64,000 bases of DNA from Cellulophaga fucicola (lineage in GTDB: Bacteria > Bacteroidota > Bacteroidia > Flavobacteriales > Flavobacteriaceae), in contig NZ_FPIY01000001.1 in NCBI RefSeq assembly GCF_900119145.1, positions 620,001 through 684,000 of the forward strand. The letters are read 5' to 3'. A program made the translations under genes and the position numbers. Positions 1 to 8,271 of the stretch are shown here, piece after piece. Position 1 is the first letter of the stretch; each line of letters opens with the position of its first letter. Under the pieces are notes generated by a model. The model worked only from the letters and a program-made list of their open reading frames with translations. It was not told where the DNA came from and did no database searches.

Positions 1-1266
1 TTAGAAAAAAACAACTTAATTCTAATTAAACTAAAGGATTATGAAAAATTTAAACAAGAAATTTGGATTAATTATTTTTCAGAAATAAAGGAAGAAGCAA
101 TAGAATTATTAGATTTTTATAAATCCAAAAAAGCTAGGTTAGAAAAAATTATTAGCGATGCTAAAAAGGAATTTACTTTATGGAAAAATATTGTAACCAC
201 CTTTAATTCTAGGTTTCACGTTCCTTTTAAAGTAAATATTATAAACCAAGAAGATATAATATTAAAACAAGAGACAGCTAATCTAAACTTTGATTATTCT
301 GACAGAGGAAAAGAACCAATAAAACAAACCCGAGATAATTTACTTTCAATACTAAGTAAAGGAGAACAAAGAGCTTATTTTATTTTACATTTCCTATTCG
401 AAATTGAAGCTCGAAAATTAAAGCAAAGTAGAGATTTACTAATATTCGATGATGTTGCAGATTCATTTGACTATAAAAATAAATTTGCAATTATTGAATA
501 CATAAAAGAGATTCACGAAAAAAATGATTTTAAAGTTATTATTTTAACTCATAATTTTGACTTCTATAGAACCATTACATCAAGACTGTATTTAAATAGA
601 GATGTAATTTATATGACAACAAAAAATTCAGAAAATGAAATCACTTTACATAAAGGTGAATATGTAAATGATGTTTTTAGTTATTTTATTAAAAAATTTA
701 AGAAAGAGAAGTTTTTTATTAGCTTGATTGCATTTGTAAGGAACTTAATTGAATACAGTGAAAGCAAGAATAATCAAGATTATTTAATCCTAACAAGTTG
801 CTTGCATCGAAAAGAAGAGTCAGAAAATTTACTAGCTAAAGACATTTTTAAAATATTTCAAAAGAAACTAATCTTTTTAAAAGATAAAGCAATTGATTTT
901 GGAGAAGAAAATTTAATTCAGTTAATAATCAAAACAGCAGATTCTATAAAATCAGATGACTCAAATGAAATAGCTCTAGAAAATAAAATTTGTTTAGCAG
1001 TTGCAATTAGATTAGAAACAGAAAAATACTTGATTAATAAACTTCCTGATTTTGATTTAAAAGCTATAAATAAAAACCAAACTCAAGTTTTGTTTAAAGA
1101 ATATTGTAAAAAATATCCTGACAGTCAAAATAGTTTGAAAATAGATAAAGTCAACTTAATGACACCTGAAAACATTCATATTAATGCATTTATGTTTGAA
1201 CCTTTAATTGATATGTCTATGATTCATCTAATGAATTTATATAAAGAAATAAAAAGTTTGAATTAA
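1..1266 (+). CDS. ABC/SMC-type ATPase, C-terminal part (5' end outside window); possible phage-defence protein
   Basis: Frame 1 is open from the first base to the TAA at 1264-1266, so this is the last 421 residues of a longer gene. The start is to the left of the window; the first in-frame ATG is at 613 but strong motifs lie upstream of it. A helical, charged stretch is followed by an ABC signature LSKGEQRA (about 349-372), a Walker B LLIFDDVADSF (about 439-471) and an H-loop ILTHNFDFYR (about 541-570). The C-terminal 220 residues are helical, with an R-x3-E at residues encoded by 739-753 and a His at 805-807. Known: AAA_13-type proteins (PrrC, RloC relatives) combine this ATPase with an RNase domain. 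Inference: a defence or DNA-sensing ATPase. The Walker A half is not in the window. Confidence 0.7.
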   Translation, partial: LEKNNLILIKLKDYEKFKQEIWINYFSEIKEEAIELLDFYKSKKARLEKIISDAKKEFTLWKNIVTTFNSRFHVPFKVNIINQEDIILKQETANLNFDYSDRGKEPIKQTRDNLLSILSKGEQRAYFILHFLFEIEARKLKQSRDLLIFDDVADSFDYKNKFAIIEYIKEIHEKNDFKVIILTHNFDFYRTITSRLYLNRDVIYMTTKNSENEITLHKGEYVNDVFSYFIKKFKKEKFFISLIAFVRNLIEYSESKNNQDYLILTSCLHRKEESENLLAKDIFKIFQKKLIFLKDKAIDFGEENLIQLIIKTADSIKSDDSNEIALENKICLAVAIRLETEKYLINKLPDFDLKAINKNQTQVLFKEYCKKYPDSQNSLKIDKVNLMTPENIHINAFMFEPLIDMSMIHLMNLYKEIKSLN

Positions 1267-1270
1267 TAAA

Positions 1271-1414
1271 AAAAACTGGGCATAACACCGTCTATAATTA
1301 ATTACTAGTTTTAGCTAGTTTAGAAAGTCCTTACGGATTTTCTATTCGGTTTTTATTTGCTAAATTAGGTGCTTAAACACGCAACTAATTTTACACAAAC
1401 AGGTTTGCAGTAAT
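1271..1414 (+). repeat. Cassette-like intergenic element, copy 1
   Basis: This 144-bp spacer contains an imperfect hairpin (1322-1330 with 1335-1343, loop TTAC, one mismatch). It ends with a conserved segment containing TTTGCTAAATTAGGTGCTTA at 1356-1375. A nearly identical segment occurs before the next gene at 2001-2035. The layout of short orphan gene plus similar spacer resembles gene cassettes or a small non-coding repeat; no integrase is visible. Confidence 0.5.
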
Positions 1415-1930
1415 ATGAAAAAAGAAATTCAAAACAGAAAGGTTTCACTTAGATATATTTGTTTAGTTTCATTTATCTCAATTAGTCTTTATTCTTGTAT
1501 AATGGGAAAACATTATCCAGCGAAGATATCTAAATTTCACCCACTTTTTTGGGGTGAGATTAAAGAAAATAATTTGAAAGGAATTGCAGACACCACAGTT
1601 GTTTTTATTACCGGAAAGGTGAATAATTATGCTTTGAATGCAGAAGAAGGAATTGAACTAATTTTTCTTAATAAAGAAAACAACAAAGAATTTAAAACAA
1701 TTACTGATTCTAATGGTGATTTTAAAACAGAAATAATTAACGGATTATACAAATTAGAGATAATACCCTACGAATATGGGAGGACCCCAACATTAAATTT
1801 TGAAAATTTAAATTTTAAACCTGGAGAAATACGAGAATTAGTAATTTATACGGAATCATCTTCTGAGACTATAGCGAAGGATACCATTTTTAAAAGTAAA
1901 AGAGCTTATAATAAATATCTCAAAAGGTAA
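1415..1930 (+). CDS. Lipoprotein with carboxypeptidase-regulatory-like fold
   Basis: A 171-residue orphan gene. The N-terminus is basic, then hydrophobic (about residues 11-27), and ends in a lipobox LYSC with the lipidated Cys at 28, so an SPII-processed envelope lipoprotein is expected. Residues about 65-120 (GKVNN..., a TDSNGDFKT turn, GLYKLEI) look like a carboxypeptidase D regulatory-like beta-sandwich, a fold common in Bacteroidota surface proteins. No catalytic motif is visible. It stands alone between two related spacers, so it is probably accessory. Its specific function is unknown. Confidence 0.7.
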   Translation: MKKEIQNRKVSLRYICLVSFISISLYSCIMGKHYPAKISKFHPLFWGEIKENNLKGIADTTVVFITGKVNNYALNAEEGIELIFLNKENNKEFKTITDSNGDFKTEIINGLYKLEIIPYEYGRTPTLNFENLNFKPGEIRELVIYTESSSETIAKDTIFKSKRAYNKYLKR

Positions 1931-1956
1931 CAGCTTTAGAATAGAAAAAGATTAAA

Positions 1957-2072
1957 AAATAGCCTAGAAGCCTAGTGACTATCAGACTTTCTATATGTGA
2001 TTTATTTGCTAAATTAGGTGCTTAAACCACGTAACAAAATCATACACTACACCATTAGACGAGATAAAAAAG
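1957..2072 (+). repeat. Cassette-like intergenic element, copy 2 (partial)
   Basis: The segment 2001-2035 matches 1352-1385 almost perfectly over 34-35 bp, differing by one inserted C and one substitution. The flanking bases are less similar, so this looks like a truncated or diverged copy of the element before the preceding gene. Both copies end close to a start codon. Confidence 0.45.
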
Positions 2073-2588
2073 ATGAGAAAAATAATATTTATAGTTTTAA
2101 TTGTACCAATGTTTGCTTTTGGTCAAGACACCCTTAATGTCAGCAAAGACCAAAGAACCTTCTGTTTAAATGTAGTTAAGTCAGTAATAGAACATAATTG
2201 TGATCAATATTATAACTCAATAAATGACAGTATTGTATTTTTTCATAAGATGAGAGACACAATAATACCTAAATCTGCCTTAAAGCCTCAGTTGATGGAA
2301 TTATGTAATTCCATCGTAAAAAACGACTCTCTAGATTATCAATATTACCTTAATAACTTTAAAATGCAATTTTATAATGTAAACGAAGTTGCAGAAATTA
2401 TAAGCCGGGGAAGAAAGGAAAGAAACTTGTCAACGTTAAAATATTATAAAATCAAGGATGGAGATATTTTTTTTCAAGGAGCTAATCATAAAACAAGAGA
2501 TAGAGCAGACTTCATCTTAGATGATGCTTTTAAATTTATTTTCAGAAAAATAGACGGAGAATATAAAATATTACTAATTGCTCCCTAA
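2073..2588 (+). CDS. Secreted protein of unknown function
   Basis: A 171-residue product with a clear SPI signal peptide: MRK, a hydrophobic core, then MFAFGQ with cleavage probably before Gln18. The mature part is charged and contains no motif I recognise. The C-terminal half (about 130-171) has alternating hydrophobic residues suggestive of beta strands. The gene stands alone behind the cassette-like spacer and has no partner, which suits accessory DNA. I do not recognise the family. Confidence 0.6.
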   Translation: MRKIIFIVLIVPMFAFGQDTLNVSKDQRTFCLNVVKSVIEHNCDQYYNSINDSIVFFHKMRDTIIPKSALKPQLMELCNSIVKNDSLDYQYYLNNFKMQFYNVNEVAEIISRGRKERNLSTLKYYKIKDGDIFFQGANHKTRDRADFILDDAFKFIFRKIDGEYKILLIAP

Positions 2589-2702
2589 AATAAATACAAC
2601 TAACACCAATACAACAAAGTACTTTAGTAAAAAAGTAAAAACTACTAATTTTTAGCCAAAGTACTTCTGTATGTATTATTAAATATTAAGTTGCTAACGC
2701 AT

Positions 2703-2855
2703 TTAATCATTAACTATAAATGCGTGTATAACTCCTGGTAACCAACCAATAATAGTTAGTATAAGACTAATAAAAAATGTTTTTCCTATTCCGTGTTTCA
2801 TAAATACTGTTAAAGGTGGTAGTATTATATTTAGTATAATTGTTAGTATTGACAT
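2703..2855 (-). CDS. YqaE/Pmp3 family membrane peptide (50 aa)
   Basis: A short reverse-strand gene with ATG at 2853-2855 and TAA at 2703-2705. The 50-residue product has two hydrophobic helices (about 3-18 and 27-48). It carries the family hallmarks: ILPPLTVFMKHGIG in the first half and LTIIGWLPGVIHAFIV in the second. Known: YqaE/Pmp3 (UPF0057) peptides sit in the inner membrane and are induced by stress or affect membrane potential in bacteria and fungi. It is separated from the convergent gene to its left by 114 bp and is not in an operon. Recognition rests on the near-invariant PPL...G...GWLPG...HA pattern. Confidence 0.92.
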   Translation of the reverse strand: MSILTIILNIILPPLTVFMKHGIGKTFFISLILTIIGWLPGVIHAFIVND

Positions 2856-3105
2856 ATGTAGTTGTTTTAATTGTTAAACAGTTACGTTAGTTGTTTCTGT
2901 ACGTATTGTTATGCCAAATTAAATGTATTCTGCCTGAAGCATTAACTCAATTCGTAATATTATTAACCTTATTGAGATTGTGCTAATTTGCTTATAATTA
3001 AAACAGAACTTTGGCTTTGTTAGGATGCTCGTTTTTAAAAGCCAGTAATTTTTAGTACATCAATTTTACATTCTGCTTTTTTTTGATAGTGTTTTTTTAT
3101 AAAAA

Positions 3106-3235
3106 GCCAATTTCACGAGAATCGCGTATTTAAAAATTTCTGTACCTAAATACAGAATACGCAATTTATTAGTAGTATGTATTTTAATGACAAAAAAGTA
3201 CAAATAACAGTACTAGGAGGGAAGTAGCGTGTACG
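3106..3235. repeat. Dispersed intergenic repeat, copy A
   Basis: It lies in a 458-bp gene-free stretch (2856-3313) that holds nothing else I can name. Bases 3114-3144 are identical over 31 positions to 9214-9244. Bases 3120-3137 match 16133-16150, and the similarity to that copy continues for about 90 bp. The core forms an imperfect inverted repeat (GCGTA...TTCTGTA / TACAGAA..TACGC). A second module, AGGAGGGAAGTAGCGTGTAC at 3215-3234, resembles 9456-9476 and 7011-7030. Confidence 0.7.
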
Positions 3236-3313
3236 TTTATCGGTATTTATTCTTTTTTAAGCTGTTTTTAAAATATTCTTTTTATATTAAATGAGAATAC
3301 TAAAACATACATA

Positions 3314-5455
3314 TTGAAAAAAAAGCTACTTCTAATCTTACTTGTATGTTGCAATAATGTGACTGTTTTCTCTCAAAGTAATTTAGATAAAGTTGTAGAT
3401 AGTGTAAATGTATTAATTGTATTATCTAAGAAACAAAATTTAAATGGAAATTATAAAGATGCACTTGAGTCTGCTATTTCTGCAGTAAAATTTGCTAGTG
3501 CAAAAAATGATAAAACACTACAAGCAAAAGCTTATGTAAGTTTAGCTAATACCTACCTAATAATTGATGATGCCGATAATGCTAAAAAGTATTATAATAT
3601 AGCATTAAATAAAGCCAAAAACACAGATAATTACTTTGTAAATGTAGCTAGTCTTAATGGTTTAGGAAATATATATTCAATTGATTTTAGTACAGCAGAT
3701 AAAGCCGCAAGCTATTTTGAAACCTCCATAGTACACGCATTAAAAGCAGGTAAAAACGAATATGCATTTTTAACGTATTTTAATATAGCTGGTATGTATT
3801 TAAATTTTGAAGATGCAGATAAAGCTTATCCATATATTATAAAAGCAGAAAAGCAATTAACAAAAATTGATAAGGAAAAGCCCTTAAATGCTGCGCTATT
3901 GAATTTAAATTTTGCCATATACTACAAGTTAAAAAGCAATTATAAAGTTGCTGCAAGCTATATAGAAAAAGCGCGAGTAATAGGAGAAGAGCATAAGCTG
4001 AATAGAGAACTAATAGATATTTATGATTTTAAACATGAAATTCATCAAGAATTAGGTGAATATGATTTGGCAATTGAGAGCCTTAAAAAACAATATTATT
4101 ATAAAGATTTAAACTTTAATGCTGAAAAAAACCTTCAAATAGAAGAAGTTACAGCAAATTTTAAAGTGAATGAGTTTAAGGAAGCAGCTAAAGCATCTAA
4201 GTTAAAAACCAATTATATAATTATAGTAGGTATTGGTTGCTTGTTGTTTTTAAGTACTTGTTTTTTAGTGTTTTATAATTACAAAAAACGCTTGTCTTTT
4301 GTAAAACTAGAGAAAAAAAACGAGGCACTTTTGCAAGCTAAAAATGAAGCTGAACGTGCTAATAGATTAAAATCTGAATTGCTAGTAAACATTAGCCATG
4401 AATTACGTACACCCTTATACGGAATTGTTGGTATTACAGATATGCTTATAGAAAATAAAGAAGCAAAAAGCAACCAAGAGCAACTCCTTAATTCTTTAAA
4501 ATTTTCTGGAGATCATTTAATATCCGTTGTAAATAATATACTAAGAATTAATGAGGTAGAGTCTAATAGTGTTAGTTTAGAAATAACTAAGGTTAATTTA
4601 CATTCGCTTTTAAAAAATATAGTAAGCTCTTTAAATTACTTAGCAGATCAACAAGAAACTCAATTGGTCTTAAACATTTCTAAAGACATTTTAGAAGTGT
4701 ACAAGATTGATGGCGCTAATTTGTCAGAAGTACTTATAAAACTAATTGATAATGCCATAAAGCACACTAAAAATGGTGTTGTTAAAGTTTCTGTAGACTT
4801 GGTTAAGAGAAAAGAAAATAAAGATGATATAGAGTTTAAGGTTTCAGATACAGGAATTGGCATATCTAAAAAAAATCTAGCTGTGATTTTTGATAACTTT
4901 AAACAAGGAAATTCAGAACAAAATACATCTTATGGCATTGGCCTAGGACTACCTATTGTTAGGCATTTAATAAAAATTATGGGTAGTACATTATCTGTAA
5001 ATAGTAATGTAGGTAAGGGGTCTCAGTTCTCATTTATATTAGAATGCGAGGTTTTAAAGGATGATTTAAACATAGAACCTGTACAAACTAAAAAGAACAT
5101 AAATATATTAGTTGTAGAAGACAATAAGATAAACCAACTTGTTACAAGTAAGCTAATTACATCTCTTGGTTATACATGCACAATTGCAAAAAATGGTTTA
5201 GAAGCTGTAAAATTATGTAACAACAATGTTTACGATTTAATACTTATGGATTTAAATATGCCATTTATGAATGGTTTTGACGCATCTAAAGCTATTAAAG
5301 CAAAGAATAACAATATACCAATTGTTGCATTAACAGCATTAGAAATTAGTGAAGTTAAAGAGCGTTGCCTAAAAGCAGGTATAAAGAGTATTACTAACAA
5401 ACCAATAAGTAAAGAAGGCTTAGAAGAACTAATACAAATTAATGTGTTACATTAA
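3314..5455 (+). CDS. TPR-containing hybrid histidine kinase (HisKA-HATPase-REC)
   Basis: A 713-residue membrane sensor. A TTG start at 3314 puts a signal peptide (1-20) right at the N-terminus, and no ATG fits better. Helical TPR-like repeats in the periplasm span about 25-285, followed by a TM helix (300-322), a short coiled coil, HisKA with NISHELRTPL (His362), and HATPase_c with its N, G1 (DTGIGIS) and G2 (GIGLGL) boxes. A C-terminal receiver domain has acidic pocket E602/D603 and phospho-acceptor Asp646. No DNA-binding domain follows, so the phosphate must pass to a separate HPt or regulator. All catalytic residues look intact. The gene stands alone. The signal is unknown; TPR sensors in Bacteroidota often respond to stress or cell-envelope state. 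Confidence 0.93.
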   Translation: MKKKLLLILLVCCNNVTVFSQSNLDKVVDSVNVLIVLSKKQNLNGNYKDALESAISAVKFASAKNDKTLQAKAYVSLANTYLIIDDADNAKKYYNIALNKAKNTDNYFVNVASLNGLGNIYSIDFSTADKAASYFETSIVHALKAGKNEYAFLTYFNIAGMYLNFEDADKAYPYIIKAEKQLTKIDKEKPLNAALLNLNFAIYYKLKSNYKVAASYIEKARVIGEEHKLNRELIDIYDFKHEIHQELGEYDLAIESLKKQYYYKDLNFNAEKNLQIEEVTANFKVNEFKEAAKASKLKTNYIIIVGIGCLLFLSTCFLVFYNYKKRLSFVKLEKKNEALLQAKNEAERANRLKSELLVNISHELRTPLYGIVGITDMLIENKEAKSNQEQLLNSLKFSGDHLISVVNNILRINEVESNSVSLEITKVNLHSLLKNIVSSLNYLADQQETQLVLNISKDILEVYKIDGANLSEVLIKLIDNAIKHTKNGVVKVSVDLVKRKENKDDIEFKVSDTGIGISKKNLAVIFDNFKQGNSEQNTSYGIGLGLPIVRHLIKIMGSTLSVNSNVGKGSQFSFILECEVLKDDLNIEPVQTKKNINILVVEDNKINQLVTSKLITSLGYTCTIAKNGLEAVKLCNNNVYDLILMDLNMPFMNGFDASKAIKAKNNNIPIVALTALEISEVKERCLKAGIKSITNKPISKEGLEELIQINVLH

Positions 5456-5541
5456 TAATTGCGGAACCTTTTAGATACTAAAATTAGTGTTACCTAATTT
5501 ATAAGGTTCATATATTCTAATTTAAAATTGTTTATGCAACT

Positions 5542-5566
5542 ACGTAGGAGGAAAGCGATAGCATAG
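5542..5566. repeat. Dispersed intergenic repeat, short module D
   Basis: Within the 393-bp gap 5456-5848, the stretch GTAGGAGGAAAGCGATAGCA resembles the AGGAGGGAAG module at 3215 and shares GCGATAGCATA with about 16025. The rest of the gap contains an inverted repeat, GAACCTT (5464-5470) / AAGGTTC (5503-5509), and the operator region upstream of the next gene. Confidence 0.4.
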
Positions 5567-5780
5567 CTTTAACTATTTCAGTTAGCAATACAAATTCTTA
5601 AGTAAATACGCTGCCAGTACTATTTTAATCAACTAATAGTACAATTGCATACTTCTTAAATAGCTGTTGATTGCCAATTAAACTCATTATAGGTATTGTA
5701 ATAAGTTTTGTTTTCCTTAAAATTTCCCTAGTACAAATAGAGCGTAACTAAAGTCTACAAAAAAGATAAAGGCATTTTAA

Positions 5781-5833
5781 TGCAACTATGTTGCGTTATG
5801 TGATAATAATATTATATTTGCAACTTAGTTGTA
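5781..5833 (+). promoter_or_regulatory. Zur-like double operator over a flavobacterial promoter
   Basis: Two similar palindromes, TGCAACTATGTTGCG (5781-5795) and TGCAACTTAGTTGTA (5819-5833), lie 38 bp apart, centre to centre. Between them TATATTTG (5813-5820) fits the Bacteroidota -7 consensus TAnnTTTG. A TTG at 5791-5793, 19 bp upstream, fits the -33 element. Each palindrome overlaps one promoter element, so binding would block transcription. Inference: a zinc-responsive Fur-family repressor (Zur), because downstream are a MerC-like membrane protein and a folE paralog, both common Zur targets. Confidence 0.6.
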
Positions 5834-5848
5834 TTAATAAAATATGTA

Positions 5849-6253
5849 ATGATTATCACAAACCAAAAATCAGATAACATAGGAGCAATTGCAAGCTCAC
5901 TATGTCTTATACATTGTGTGGCTACACCACTATTATTTATAGCGCAAACGTGCTCTATAACTTGTTGTAGTGCTACACCAATTTGGTGGAAATCTATAGA
6001 TTATTTATTCTTAATAATTTCATTTTTTGCCATTTACCGTTCTACAAAAACTACTACAAGTAATTGGATAAAGCCAGCCCTATGGTTCAGTTGGATTCTT
6101 CTATTTGTAATTATATTAAATGAAAAAATAGCGTGGTTTAACTTTCCAGAAAGCCTTTTATATGCGCCGGCTTTACTACTTATTGCTTTGCATTTATACA
6201 ATAGAAAATACTGCCAATGTAAAACCACTAATTGTTGTGTAAATGAAAAGTAA
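5849..6253 (+). CDS. MerC-domain inner-membrane protein (metal-related)
   Basis: A 134-residue protein with four predicted TM helices (about 11-33, 46-60, 72-90, 100-120). The CLIHC motif (Cys19, Cys23) in helix 1 is typical of the MerC family. There are further cysteines in a TCSITCC cluster (35-40) and a Cys-rich tail (CQCKTTNCC). Known: MerC moves mercuric ion across the inner membrane, but MerC-like proteins in Bacteroidota are often found with metal-starvation genes. No merA or merP is nearby. The stop overlaps the folE start by 11 bp, so the two are co-translated. Zinc or another thiophilic metal is the likelier substrate here; this is an inference. Confidence 0.75.
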   Translation: MIITNQKSDNIGAIASSLCLIHCVATPLLFIAQTCSITCCSATPIWWKSIDYLFLIISFFAIYRSTKTTTSNWIKPALWFSWILLFVIILNEKIAWFNFPESLLYAPALLLIALHLYNRKYCQCKTTNCCVNEK

Positions 6254-6908
6254 AGAAGAAATTATAAAAGCAGGAGATAATCATTTTTCAACAAATATAA
6301 AAACGCCTTTGCGTCTAGATGCCTTTAATAAATCTGACGATGAAAAAATAAAGAATATTCAGCATCATTTTAAAATGATAATGGAAGAGATGGGACTAGA
6401 TTTAACTGATGATAGTTTATCTGGCACACCATACCGGGTTGCAAAAATGTATGTAAAAGAATTATTTTATGGACTAAACCCAATAAACAAACCTAAACTG
6501 TCCACCTTTGAAAATAAGTACAGTTATAAAAAAATGCTAGTAGAACAGAATATTACTATAGATTCTGCTTGCGAGCATCATTTTTTACCCATAATAGGCT
6601 ATGCAAATGTTGCATATATACCTAAAAATAAAGTAATTGGACTATCTAAAATTAATCGTTTGGTAGATTATTATGCACGTAGGCCACAAGTTCAAGAACG
6701 TTTGGTTATCCAAATATTAAATGATTTGCAAACTGTTTTAGAAACTAAAGATGTTATTGTTTCGGTAACAGCAAAACACCTTTGTGTTTCCTCTAGAGGT
6801 ATAAAAGACCAAAGTAGCTTTACAACAACTTTAGAATATGGTGGCTGTTTTTTAGATACTGAGACCCGTAAAGAATTTCTAAATATTATAAACCAACAAA
6901 CACCATAA
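6243..6908 (+). CDS. folE: GTP cyclohydrolase I
   Basis: 221 residues, the usual length for type I FolE. It catalyses GTP to 7,8-dihydroneopterin triphosphate, the first step to folate and tetrahydropterins. The Zn ligands are visible as CEHHFLP (Cys110, His113) and HLC (Cys181). His112 and the GLSKINRLVDYYARRPQVQE helix around 133-152 are typical. It overlaps the merC-like gene by 11 bp and shares its operator. Known: many bacteria keep a second, Zur-regulated folE for zinc shortage. Because this copy still carries the Zn ligands, it may instead work as a zinc-affinity or dosage replacement. Whether another folE exists in the genome cannot be seen here. Confidence 0.92.
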   Translation: MKSKEEIIKAGDNHFSTNIKTPLRLDAFNKSDDEKIKNIQHHFKMIMEEMGLDLTDDSLSGTPYRVAKMYVKELFYGLNPINKPKLSTFENKYSYKKMLVEQNITIDSACEHHFLPIIGYANVAYIPKNKVIGLSKINRLVDYYARRPQVQERLVIQILNDLQTVLETKDVIVSVTAKHLCVSSRGIKDQSSFTTTLEYGGCFLDTETRKEFLNIINQQTP

Positions 6909-6921
6909 AACCAAAAAAATA

Positions 6922-7035
6922 ATCTCGTAGGAATCTAAGAAAATCGGGTATTTAGAAATTCCCTTTTCATTACAATTAAAACACGCAAACATACAGCCAG
7001 CAATAGTGATAGGAGGTAGGTGGAGTGTGTCTATA
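6922..7035. repeat. Dispersed intergenic repeat, copy C (diverged)
   Basis: AATCGGGTATTTAGAAATT at 6942-6960 differs at two positions from the core of copies A and B. The 3' module GATAGGAGGTAGGTGGAGTG at 7009-7028 matches the equivalent part of copy B (9453-9476). It fills the space between folE and the convergent acyltransferase gene. Confidence 0.5.
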
Positions 7036-7044
7036 GTAAAATAG

Positions 7045-8166
7045 CTATTTATTAAACTTATCTCTTTTTTTCATTCCAAATAGTATTCTGGTTATTTTAA
7101 AAGGGTAAATTAATAATCTATATATAATTATAATTAACGGGAAGGTAGTAAAAACTAATAATACAATTTTAGAAGAAATAGACATTTGCAATTGAATGAT
7201 ATAATAACCTACTACAATAATTATTGTTTGATGAAGTATATAGAACGGATATATTGCCTCGTTACATTTTTTGAGTAACTCACTTTTTTTATGAAACCAA
7301 ATTTGTCCATATCCAAGTAATGTAGTTATGAGTGTCCAACTTACTAAGGCACAAACTACATACCAAATACTCCATCTAACGCTTTTAGATACATACGGAG
7401 ATACATATTCATTTGGTAAAAAATAGTAGGTGTAAAATAAAATGGAACTTACTATAAACGCTATAAGATTTAATTTTCTGTGTAACTTTAGATATTTCCA
7501 AATATTTTTAGATGTGGCAAAAAGAATTCCTGAAATAAAAAAATAACCGTAATAAAAAGTAGAAGAAAGGTTTGTAATATTTTTTGACTCGTCGGGGTAT
7601 ATTTTTTTGAGCAAAATGGTTCCTATTAGTAAGGGAATTACCCATAATAATATTCCGTAGGTTTTAGAAGAAATAACATCAAGGGCATTAATAAATTTAA
7701 TAGATTTAGATGATTTTATCAGTAAAATTAATGGAATTAAAACAACAGATAAAACAAAAAGATTCTCTATAAACCATAAATGATTTGTTGGAAACAATCC
7801 ACTTTTATAAACCTCTATATAGTTAGTATACTTATCTATATATTCATAATACGTTTGCGGTGGAATAATAAAAAATATACCAAAAACAAGCGGAATTATT
7901 AAACGTGTACTTCGTTCTTTTAGGAATTGAAACCACGTTCTTTTAGAAAACGCTAACATAGTTCCTGTGCCAGATATTAAAAACAATAGCGGTAACCTAA
8001 ACTGCTCAAAAAACACCATAATATCATCTAGCAATTTACTAGAATCTAAATTCATTATATGAAATTTATCTCCGTTAAAAGGCATACAAATGTGGTGTAC
8101 ATATACGGCAAGTATAGCAATTACACGGAACCAATCTAGATCGTATCGTCTTTTTTTATTTACCAA
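7045..8166 (-). CDS. Acyltransferase family 3 membrane protein
   Basis: A 373-residue integral membrane protein of the acyltransferase_3 (OafA/OpgC/NolL) family, with about ten TM helices. The family signature is visible at the N-terminus: RRYDLDWFRVIAILAVYVHH, with the conserved His in helix 1 (about 21-22). The FLISGTGTML loop lies at about 63-72. These proteins O-acylate glycans, lipids or cell-wall sugars, using acyl donors across the inner membrane. The start is TTG at 8166; it places the RRYDLDW motif at the usual distance from the N-terminus. The gene stands alone, so the acceptor cannot be inferred. Confidence 0.85.
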   Translation of the reverse strand: MVNKKRRYDLDWFRVIAILAVYVHHICMPFNGDKFHIMNLDSSKLLDDIMVFFEQFRLPLLFLISGTGTMLAFSKRTWFQFLKERSTRLIIPLVFGIFFIIPPQTYYEYIDKYTNYIEVYKSGLFPTNHLWFIENLFVLSVVLIPLILLIKSSKSIKFINALDVISSKTYGILLWVIPLLIGTILLKKIYPDESKNITNLSSTFYYGYFFISGILFATSKNIWKYLKLHRKLNLIAFIVSSILFYTYYFLPNEYVSPYVSKSVRWSIWYVVCALVSWTLITTLLGYGQIWFHKKSELLKKCNEAIYPFYILHQTIIIVVGYYIIQLQMSISSKIVLLVFTTFPLIIIIYRLLIYPFKITRILFGMKKRDKFNK

Positions 8167-8271
8167 AATCTCTATTTTTTAGTTAGTGCGTAAACTTAAA
8201 AACTAATTAATAAGGGATTATATATTTGTGATAGTCTGCAAGAAGAAGTGACGAAATACAAAATGTTTTAT

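Noticed and set aside
613-1266. A stand-alone 217-residue protein starting at ATG 613
   Set aside because: The same frame is open back to base 1 and encodes ABC-ATPase motifs before the ATG, so this is the end of a larger gene.
5849-6253. Mercury resistance operon
   Set aside because: The MerC-like gene has no merA, merP, merT or merR nearby; folE and the Zur-like site point to zinc instead.
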